Both the position numbers and the translations under genes were made by a program. From JBDRZD01 sp964623395 (GTDB lineage Bacteria; Hydrothermota; Hydrothermia; Hydrothermales; Hydrothermaceae), in assembly GCA_964623395.1 (NCBI GenBank), contig CAZUSI010000048.1, positions 1 to 11,279 on the forward strand: a stretch of DNA of 11,279 nucleotides, read 5' to 3'. Of the stretch, positions 1 to 5,374 are shown piece by piece; the first letter of the stretch is position 1, and each line of letters begins with the position of its first letter. The notes beneath the pieces are model-generated. The model did no database searches. It saw only the letters and a list, made by a program, of their open reading frames with translations, and had not been told where the DNA came from.

Positions 1-1147
1 AAATATTGAATCTGAAGAAGATAGGATTTTAAGGGAAAGTGTAAGAAAATATGTAAAAGAAAGGATTTCCCAAATTGCAAAAGAAATTGATGAAAAGGAT
101 GAATTTCCAAAGGAAATATTTAAGGAAATGAGTGAGCTTGGCTTTACAGGAATACTTATTCCTGAAGAATATGGAGGCATTGGTGAAAGTGTTTTGCAAG
201 CAGTTATTGTTCTTGAAGAAATTGCAAGAGAAAGTCCATCAATTGCTTTATCTCTTTTAGCACATTCAGTTTTATGTGCCCATCCAATTTTAAGGTTTGG
301 AAATAAAGAACAAAAGGAAAAGTATTTACCAAAGCTTGCAAAAGGTGAAATAATAGGGGGACTTGCAATAACAGAACCTGATGCAGGCTCAGATGCAGCA
401 AGTATTAAAACAACTGCAATTTTAAAAGATGATGGTTTTATAATAAATGGAAGTAAAATTTTTATAACAAATGGTGATATAGCAGATGTTTTAATATTAT
501 ATGCAAAGACATCACCTGAAAAAGGAAAAGATGGGATTTCATCATTTATATTTGAAACAAAAACCCCTGGTTTTTCTGTAAGTAAAAGATTTGAAAAGAT
601 GGGAATGAGGGGCTCACCAACAGCAGCCCTTTATTTTGAAAATTCTTTTTGTCCTAAGGAAAATCTTTTAGGAGAGAAAGATAAGGGATTCAATATACTT
701 GTTAAATGTTTTGAAATTGAAAGAATAACAATTGCTGCAATTTCAATAGGTATAGCAATTTCTGCCCTTACTTGGCAAATAAAACATTCAAGAGAAAGGA
801 AACAATTTGGACAAGAAATTGGAAACTTTGAAATGATACAGCAAAAAATTGCTGACAATTCAGCAAATCTTGAAGTTATAAGAACTTACCTTTATTTTTT
901 AGCAAAAAATTATGATTTTAATAAAGATAATAGGGTAGAAAGTGCAACTGTTAAACTTTTAGCAGGAGAACTTGGAGTAAAGATTTCACTTGATGCAATT
1001 CAAATACTTGGTGGATATGGTTATACAAAAGAATATCCTGTTGAAAGATATTTAAGGGATGCAAAGTTGATGGATATAGGGGCAGGAACAGCAGAAATAA
1101 TGAGGTATATAATAGCAAATGTTTTGTTAAAAAAATATTTAATTTAG
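1..1147 (+). CDS. Acyl-CoA dehydrogenase, isovaleryl/long-chain type (5' end outside window)
   Basis: FAD-dependent enzyme that oxidises an acyl-CoA to the 2,3-enoyl-CoA in the cytoplasm. The reading frame is open from base 2 and the residues before the first ATG (128) look like the normal N-terminal helical domain, so the gene starts off the left edge and 128 is not the true start. The FAD/substrate signature AITEPDAGSD lies at about 365-394. The C-terminal part has the usual QILGGYGY and ERYLRDAK motifs. The catalytic Glu of medium/short-chain enzymes (EGT motif) is Ala here (GAGT, codon 1082-1084). A Glu in the FEIER motif (codon 719-721) sits where isovaleryl-CoA and long-chain dehydrogenases carry their base, so the enzyme is probably active. 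The substrate cannot be read from sequence. Its TAG stop overlaps the AGGAGG of the next gene, so it is the head-side partner of the thiolase-like/DUF35 operon. Confidence 0.95.
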   Translation, partial: NIESEEDRILRESVRKYVKERISQIAKEIDEKDEFPKEIFKEMSELGFTGILIPEEYGGIGESVLQAVIVLEEIARESPSIALSLLAHSVLCAHPILRFGNKEQKEKYLPKLAKGEIIGGLAITEPDAGSDAASIKTTAILKDDGFIINGSKIFITNGDIADVLILYAKTSPEKGKDGISSFIFETKTPGFSVSKRFEKMGMRGSPTAALYFENSFCPKENLLGEKDKGFNILVKCFEIERITIAAISIGIAISALTWQIKHSRERKQFGQEIGNFEMIQQKIADNSANLEVIRTYLYFLAKNYDFNKDNRVESATVKLLAGELGVKISLDAIQILGGYGYTKEYPVERYLRDAKLMDIGAGTAEIMRYIIANVLLKKYLI

Positions 1148-1155
1148 GAGGTTTT

Positions 1156-2307
1156 ATGAAAGAAAGGGTTGCAATAATAGGGATTGGATATACACAATTA
1201 AGACCTATTTCACCTGAAGTTTCCTTTAGGGAAATGATATATGAGGCAGCATTAAAGGCATATAACGATGCAGGTATTGAACCAAAGGATGTGGATACAT
1301 TTGTGGCAATCTCAGAAGATTATTATGAAGGAACTGCAATATTTGATGAATATGTTCCTGACCAGCTTGGTGCAGTTTTAAAACCTGTCCATACGATAAC
1401 TCAAGATGGAATTACTGCACTTGCTGCATGCTGTATGCAAATAAAAACAGGAATTTTTAAAATAGCAGTTTTAGAAGGACATTCAAAGGCATCAAACATT
1501 TTATATCCTTCACATATAGATGCATTTGCACTTGACCCAATACTTGTAAGACCCCTTGGATTTAATCCAGTTTTCCTTGCAGGACTTGAAATGCAAAGAT
1601 TTTTAATTGAAACTGGTAATACTGAATATCATACATCACTTGTTGTTTTAAAGAATAAGAGGAATGCCCTTAAAAATCCAATTGCTGCATATCCAGCAAA
1701 CCTTTCAATTGAAGATGTCCTTTCATCAAATCCTGTTTCTTTTCCTTTAAAGGAACTTGATATATCAAAAAAGGCAGATGGTGCATTTGTTATAATCCTT
1801 GCAAAAGAAAGTATTGCTAAAAAACTTGTTGATAAACCTGTTTATATAGAAGGGATTGGATGGTTACAGGAAACACCAAATATAGAAAAAAGGGATCTTG
1901 TTAATGCTATTTATTTACAAGGTGCAGCAAATATGGCTTATAAAGAAGCAGGAATTAAAAATCCCCTTGAAATAGATTTTGCAGAAATTGATGACACTTT
2001 TTCTTATAAAGAACTTCAACATATTGAGGCACTCGGAATTGCTCGTCCGGGTGAAAGTGGAATAATGCTTGAAGAAGGTTATTTTGATCCTGAAGGAGCA
2101 ATTCCTATAAATATATCAGGTGGTTCTCTTGGATGCGGAAATTTACATGATGCAAACTCTTTAAGGGGTATAGTAGAAGCAGTTTTACAACTCCGCAATG
2201 AAGCAGGTGAGAGACAGATTGAAAATGCTGAAATAGGACTTGTTGCTTCATGGAGAGGTATTCCAACTGCATCAGGAGGTGTTTTAATTTTATCAAATAG
2301 AGAATAA
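1156..2307 (+). CDS. Thiolase-fold protein 1, lacking canonical catalytic residues
   Basis: A 383-residue thiolase-superfamily protein of the SCPx/archaeal-thiolase type, acting on CoA thioesters. Visible landmarks are the N-terminal strand VAIIGIGYTQ, a DGAF motif at about 208-211, an EIDDTFSYKELQHIEALG motif at about 277-294 and a Gly-rich SGGSLGCGNL at 321-330. Where true thiolases have CxSG, this protein reads TQDG (82-85), so the nucleophilic Cys is absent. The GHP histidine position is Asn (N329), and the C-terminal Cys region reads ASWRGIP without Cys. Cys92-Cys93 lie close by but out of register. It could be a retro-aldolase, an acyltransferase or a non-catalytic partner. The start is set by AGGAGG at 1146-1151 with a 4-base spacer. 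It is paralogous to the next gene (shared LEMQR and VKNKxNA motifs). Family assignment is firm; the reaction is unknown. Confidence 0.9.
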   Translation: MKERVAIIGIGYTQLRPISPEVSFREMIYEAALKAYNDAGIEPKDVDTFVAISEDYYEGTAIFDEYVPDQLGAVLKPVHTITQDGITALAACCMQIKTGIFKIAVLEGHSKASNILYPSHIDAFALDPILVRPLGFNPVFLAGLEMQRFLIETGNTEYHTSLVVLKNKRNALKNPIAAYPANLSIEDVLSSNPVSFPLKELDISKKADGAFVIILAKESIAKKLVDKPVYIEGIGWLQETPNIEKRDLVNAIYLQGAANMAYKEAGIKNPLEIDFAEIDDTFSYKELQHIEALGIARPGESGIMLEEGYFDPEGAIPINISGGSLGCGNLHDANSLRGIVEAVLQLRNEAGERQIENAEIGLVASWRGIPTASGGVLILSNRE

Positions 2308-2319
2308 AAAGGAGGTATC

Positions 2320-3489
2320 ATGCAAAAAGTTGCTATTCTTGGTGCAGGTTTAACAAAGTTTTCAAGAAGAGCAAAGGAAACAGGGAAAGAACTTGCCTTT
2401 TATGCAGCAAAGATGGCGTTAGAGGAAGCAGGACTTGAAATAGATGATATTGATGCAGTTGTCTGTGTATCTGCCCCTGATGCCTTTGATGGAGTTCATA
2501 TGAAGGGTGAATATCTTTCAGATGGATGTGGTGCCTCAAAAAAACCATTTATGAGAAGTTATGTGGGTGGAGGTTCTGGTGTTTTTGGAATAATAAATGG
2601 TTGGTATCATGTAGCATCAGGAACTTTTAATACATGTCTTGTTGTTGCAGAAGAAAAAATGTCTTCTTCAATGCCGCATCCACAGGGAATTTTCAATGCA
2701 ATATATGACCAATTCTTAGAAAGACCACTTGGAGTAAATCTTTTGTGGATATTCTCTCTTGAAATGCAAAGGTATATGGCTGTTCATAAAATACCACTTG
2801 AATTAATTGCACTTGTTGCAGTGAAAAATAAGAAAAATGCAATTGACCATCCATGTGCACAAGAAGGAATACCAGGAAATTACACAGTGGAAGAAATTTT
2901 AAATTCAGAGATAATGTGCTGGCCAGTAACTCGCCTAATGGTATCTCCTGTTACAGATGGTGCTGCTGCTGTTGTTCTTGCCTCTTATGATTTTGCAAAA
3001 AAATTTGGAAAAGAAAATATATGGATTGAAGGAGTTGGATGGTGTCTTGATACATCTTATTGGACAAATAGGGATTTGTATTATCCAAGATATGTTGAAT
3101 ATGCAGCAAGAATGGCTTATGAGATGGCAGGAATAAAGGATCCAAGAAAAGAGATACATGTTGTTGAACCTTATGACCCATTTGCATATAAGGAATTGCA
3201 TCACCTTGAAGGTCTTTTGCTTGCTGATAAGGGTGAAGCACCACGCCTTTTAGAAAAGGGATTTTGGGATAGGGATACTTTAAATGGGATACCATCTTCA
3301 CCATCAGGAGGACTCTTAGGTGTTGGAAATCCAATTGCAGCAGCAGGACTTATGAAAGTTATTGAAATTTATTGGCAATTAAAGGGAAAAGCAGGGAAAA
3401 GACAGGTAAAAAGAGAAATAAGAAGGGGTTTAGCCCAGGCATGGGGAGATTTAATGCAAGTAGGAACTGTTGTTATTCTTGGAAAATAA
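2320..3489 (+). CDS. Thiolase-fold protein 2, lacking canonical catalytic residues
   Basis: A 389-residue thiolase-superfamily protein, a diverged tandem paralogue of the preceding gene. Landmarks are VAILGAGLTKF at the N-terminus, FSLEMQRYM at about 145-153, VKNKKNA at 168-174, DGAAA at 213-217, EPYDPFAYKELHHLEGL at 283-299 and a Gly-rich SGGLLGVGNP at 329-338. The nucleophile loop reads GGSG (84-87) where thiolases have CxSG. The GHP motif is GNP (Asn337), and the C-terminal Cys segment reads AQAWGDLMQ. All three canonical thiolase residues therefore seem absent, as in the lipid-transfer-protein (Ltp-type) branch, where some members are retro-aldolases working with DUF35 partners. The start has AGGAGG at 2310-2315 with a 4-base spacer. 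The 12-base gap to the previous stop indicates co-transcription. The two paralogues may form a hetero-oligomer or each pair with one DUF35 protein; this is inference. Confidence 0.9.
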   Translation: MQKVAILGAGLTKFSRRAKETGKELAFYAAKMALEEAGLEIDDIDAVVCVSAPDAFDGVHMKGEYLSDGCGASKKPFMRSYVGGGSGVFGIINGWYHVASGTFNTCLVVAEEKMSSSMPHPQGIFNAIYDQFLERPLGVNLLWIFSLEMQRYMAVHKIPLELIALVAVKNKKNAIDHPCAQEGIPGNYTVEEILNSEIMCWPVTRLMVSPVTDGAAAVVLASYDFAKKFGKENIWIEGVGWCLDTSYWTNRDLYYPRYVEYAARMAYEMAGIKDPRKEIHVVEPYDPFAYKELHHLEGLLLADKGEAPRLLEKGFWDRDTLNGIPSSPSGGLLGVGNPIAAAGLMKVIEIYWQLKGKAGKRQVKREIRRGLAQAWGDLMQVGTVVILGK

Positions 3490-3498
3490 GGGGGTAAA

Positions 3499-4032
3499 AT
3501 GGAATTCAAAGGAACACCTTTAAAGGATAAAGACATAAAGGAAAAAAAGGTTTTTTATGTTGACTGGCATGTTAAAGCAAATTATGCATGGGATTGTGGA
3601 ATTGCACTCTCCTATTTTTTTGAAGGTCTTAAAAATGGTAAAATTTATGGAAGAAGTTGCCCAAAATGTAAAAGAATAACTCTTCCACCAAGAATGTTTT
3701 GTGAGCTGTGCTTTCATCCAACAGATAAATGGGTTTTGTTAAAAGATACAGGAAGAATAAATACATTTTCTGTTTCATACTTGAACTGGGATGCATCAAG
3801 AAGGGAAAAGCCACAGGTTCCTGCTGTTATTGAAATTGATGGAGCATCAGAAGGAATGGGAATATTGCATTTAATTGCACATCCTGAAAAAATTGAATGG
3901 GAAAACCTTGATGAAGTTTTAAAATATATAAAGGTTGGAACAAAAGTTAAAGCAGTATGGAAGGATGAAAAGGAAAGGGAAGGAAAAATAACAGATATAA
4001 AATATTTTATACCAATTGAGGAGGAAAAATGA
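3499..4032 (+). CDS. DUF35 Zn-ribbon/OB-fold protein 1
   Basis: A 177-residue protein with the layout of DUF35 (rubredoxin-like zinc ribbon followed by an OB-fold). An N-terminal helical arm is followed by GKIYGRSCPKCKR, with the four zinc-ligand cysteines at 54, 57, 68 and 71. The OB-fold segment (about 75-170) includes a TGRINTFSVSY strand. DUF35 proteins bind thiolase-superfamily enzymes, either bridging thiolase and HMG-CoA synthase in archaea or forming part of the active aldolase or acyltransferase in Ltp2/ChsH2-type, PhlACB and BbsAB systems. The gene lies 9 bases after thiolase-fold protein 2, with an AAGGGGG-type ribosome site at 3488-3494, and it overlaps the next gene by ATGA. It is probably a structural or CoA-channel partner of one or both thiolase-fold proteins. 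Confidence 0.92.
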   Translation: MEFKGTPLKDKDIKEKKVFYVDWHVKANYAWDCGIALSYFFEGLKNGKIYGRSCPKCKRITLPPRMFCELCFHPTDKWVLLKDTGRINTFSVSYLNWDASRREKPQVPAVIEIDGASEGMGILHLIAHPEKIEWENLDEVLKYIKVGTKVKAVWKDEKEREGKITDIKYFIPIEEEK

Positions 4033-4490
4033 TTGAAAAGATTGATAAATTTGATAAAATAAAAATTTTAAAGGGTGAAAAGGTGGGATGGCATAGGTAT
4101 ACTTATGGAAATGGAGAAGAAATATTTTTTAAAAATTTGATTGATAAAAAATTTTTTGCATCAAAGTGTAAAAATTGTGATAAACTTTTTATTCCAACAA
4201 GAATATATTGTGAGGATTGTTTTGAAGAAATAAATGAATTTGTTGAAATCAAAGAACTCCCTTACATTTATTCATATACATTTTTGTTTAAAGACCTTGA
4301 AGATAATGATTTAAAAGAGCCAGAAATTGTTGTATTTTTAAAATGGGAAAATGTAGAAGGTGGATTAATTCATAGATTAAAGGAAACAAGTATTGATGAA
4401 GTTGAAATTGGAATTAAAGTTGAACCTGTTTTTAAAGAAAAAAGAGAAGGAAACATAAACGACATTTTATATTTTAGAATAAAGAAATAA
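4029..4490 (+). CDS. DUF35 Zn-ribbon/OB-fold protein 2
   Basis: A 153-residue second DUF35-type protein, translationally coupled to the first by an ATGA overlap, with GAGGAAAA just upstream as ribosome site. The zinc ribbon reads SKCKNCDKLF...YCEDC with cysteines at 47, 50, 61 and 64. The OB-fold follows from about residue 70 and is shorter than in the neighbour, with a less conserved core (ELPYIYSYTFLFKD). The N-terminal arm (WHRYTYGNGEEIFF) matches the neighbour's in position but not closely in sequence. Two non-identical DUF35 genes beside two non-identical thiolase-fold genes suggest either two cognate pairs or one four-component complex. This is the last gene of the operon; it ends 3 bases from the convergent pilin-like gene. 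Confidence 0.9.
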   Translation: MIEKIDKFDKIKILKGEKVGWHRYTYGNGEEIFFKNLIDKKFFASKCKNCDKLFIPTRIYCEDCFEEINEFVEIKELPYIYSYTFLFKDLEDNDLKEPEIVVFLKWENVEGGLIHRLKETSIDEVEIGIKVEPVFKEKREGNINDILYFRIKK

Positions 4491-4493
4491 AAT

Positions 4494-5054
4494 TTATTCT
4501 TTAACAAGATATAACTTTATATCTCCACCTATTGAATTTTGACCAACAATTGCATAGGCAGGAACACAATTTATAAAAGAAGATTGAGTATTATTCCATG
4601 GAATATAATGAACACAACCTGCATTTTGTGGAATAATAACACTATACCAGTTTGGTGGAGGATTTGAGGCAGTATAAACTGGATTAGAAAACCAAGCTAA
4701 AGCAGGAGGAGGAAGAACAGGATTCACAAAATTATAAGGTAAATATACACATGCACCTATAGGAATAAAATATCCACTTGATACTCCTGCAATTGATTTA
4801 TTTCCTTCATTTATTGGACAATACTCAAGGGCTGGGAGCCATAATTCATTTCTTATCTCATTTACCCATGTACCACAATCTATTGGATAATATCCATCAC
4901 ATACTGATGACATTTCTTCAAGTGCTGTTTGCATCATATGCATATTTGATTTTATTGCTACATCTTTTGACCTTTTAAACATTGTTATAAAATTTGGTAT
5001 TGAAATTTGTGCAAAAATGCCTATAATTAAAAATGCACTTATCAATTCTTTCAT
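4494..5054 (-). CDS. Type IV pilin-like protein without a prepilin leader
   Basis: A 186-residue protein with a pilin N-terminal helix. The segment GIFAQISIPNF (12-22) and the following amphipathic stretch (KRSKDVAIKSNMHMMQTALEEM) match the IPNF and NMHTLQ-type region of bacterial type IV pilins and pseudopilins, and a C-terminal YAIVGQ...LYLV pattern is typical of such globular domains. Pilin Glu5 aligns with Glu3 here, so the usual leader and the Gly|Phe cleavage site for PilD are missing. The ATG at 5054 is supported by AGGAGG with the same 4-base spacer seen in the thiolase-like genes. Upstream in frame there is no ATG, GTG or TTG before a stop at 5097-5099. The C-terminal domain is rich in Cys (six), Pro, Asn and Tyr, suggesting disulphides. 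It may be an uncleaved membrane-anchored pseudopilin or a decayed pilin. Confidence 0.85.
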   Translation of the reverse strand: MKELISAFLIIGIFAQISIPNFITMFKRSKDVAIKSNMHMMQTALEEMSSVCDGYYPIDCGTWVNEIRNELWLPALEYCPINEGNKSIAGVSSGYFIPIGACVYLPYNFVNPVLPPPALAWFSNPVYTASNPPPNWYSVIIPQNAGCVHYIPWNNTQSSFINCVPAYAIVGQNSIGGDIKLYLVKE

Positions 5055-5058
5055 TTTT

Positions 5059-5064
5059 CCTCCT
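5059..5064 (-). promoter_or_regulatory. Ribosome binding site fixing the pilin-like start
   Basis: On the minus strand this reads AGGAGG, followed by four A residues and the ATG at 5054. The 4-base spacer equals that of the two thiolase-like genes, so the short start without a leader is unlikely to be an annotation error. Confidence 0.85.
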
Positions 5065-5066
5065 AT

Positions 5067-5096
5067 TTGAATTTTAATTATAATATATTCTATAAT
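5067..5096 (+). promoter_or_regulatory. Putative sigma70-type promoter for the cobalamin riboswitch/uptake operon
   Basis: TTGAAT at 5067-5072 (four of six matches to TTGACA), an 18-base spacer, and a perfect TATAAT at 5091-5096. Transcription would begin near 5103, about 11 bases before the riboswitch P1 stem, as expected for a leader RNA. AT-rich DNA makes chance matches common, but the position is apt. Confidence 0.55.
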
Positions 5097-5106
5097 TTAA
5101 ATTCAA
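5077..5106 (-). promoter_or_regulatory. Putative sigma70-type promoter for the pilin-like gene, overlapping the opposite promoter
   Basis: On the minus strand TTGAAT (5106-5101) is followed after 18 bases by TATAAT (5082-5077). This is the mirror image of the rightward promoter over the same 40 bp. Transcription would begin near 5070, giving a 5' leader of about 16 bases that contains the AGGAGG. The two promoters could not be occupied at the same time. Confidence 0.5.
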
Positions 5107-5113
5107 AATTGAG

Positions 5114-5283
5114 TTGGGTAAGGTAACGGGAAGAGGGGTGAAAATCCCCCACGGCCCCCGCCGCCGTGATAGGGTTTTCCCCTTTCAATATGCCACTGGG
5201 TAAAAGGGTCCTTTTTAAAAGGGCTCTTTACCTGGGAAGGCGAAAGGGGAGTTACCTTAAGTCGGAAGACCGACCTTACCCAA
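5114..5283 (+). ncRNA. Cobalamin (AdoCbl-type) riboswitch aptamer
   Basis: All main landmarks of the cobalamin riboswitch are present in order: AACGGGAAG (5125-5133), GGTGAAAATCC in the next stem, a CCCCGC loop closed by CACGGC/GCCGTG (5150-5155 with 5163-5168), GCCACTG at 5192-5198, GGGAAGG at 5234-5240, and a B12 box AGTCGGAAGACCGACC (5260-5275). The paired arms are visible: TTGGGTAAGGT (5114-5124) is perfectly complementary to 5273-5283, GGTAAC (5122-5127) to GTTACC (5251-5256), and CCCCTTTC (5179-5186) to GAAAGGGG (5242-5249). The region is strikingly GC-rich against its AT-rich surroundings. It lies just upstream of a BtuB-like receptor and should reduce expression of the whole uptake operon when cobalamin is abundant. 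Confidence 0.96.
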
Positions 5284-5374
5284 AAACTTTAAACCTCCGG
5301 GGGTAAGGGGTTTAAAGAATTCAGAATTTCTTTTTATCCCCCTCCCTTGGAGAATTTTAAAAGGAGGTAAAATT
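5284..5374 (+). promoter_or_regulatory. Riboswitch expression platform and btuB ribosome binding site
   Basis: The ribosome site AAGGAGG is at 5361-5367, 7 bases before the ATG. Two upstream segments can pair with it: ACCTCC at 5293-5298 (with 5363-5368) and CCTCC at 5341-5345 (with 5363-5367). The first is also buried in a hairpin, CTTTAAACC (5287-5295) with GGTTTAAAG (5309-5317). The second can be captured by GGGGG at 5299-5303. This favours control of translation initiation. A transcription terminator is less likely, because the T-rich run (5327-5337) is about 10 bases away from the only strong stem. Confidence 0.6.

Noticed and set aside
128..130. ATG at 128 as the start of the acyl-CoA dehydrogenase
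   Set aside because: The frame is open to base 2 with family-like N-terminal helix residues upstream and no ribosome site before 128.
1070..1090. Loss of the catalytic Glu, suggesting a dead acyl-CoA dehydrogenase
   Set aside because: Isovaleryl-CoA dehydrogenases also have Ala at this position and carry the base elsewhere; the Glu in the FEIER motif is present.
2041..2054. Short patch with CGT and CCG codons, unlike the AGA/CCA usage around it
   Set aside because: It is only a few codons inside a conserved gene and is too short to suggest transfer or recombination.
2951..3334. A 127-codon open frame on the minus strand opposite thiolase-fold protein 2, and several shorter ones (2079-2321, 2935-3204)
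   Set aside because: They lie entirely inside a well-supported gene, give low-complexity His/Leu/Gln/Pro-rich translations that mirror the coding strand, and have no ribosome site.
5287..5337. Rho-independent terminator in the riboswitch platform
   Set aside because: The 9-bp stem (5287-5295 with 5309-5317) is AT-rich and the T-rich run begins about 10 bases after it, so the geometry is poor.
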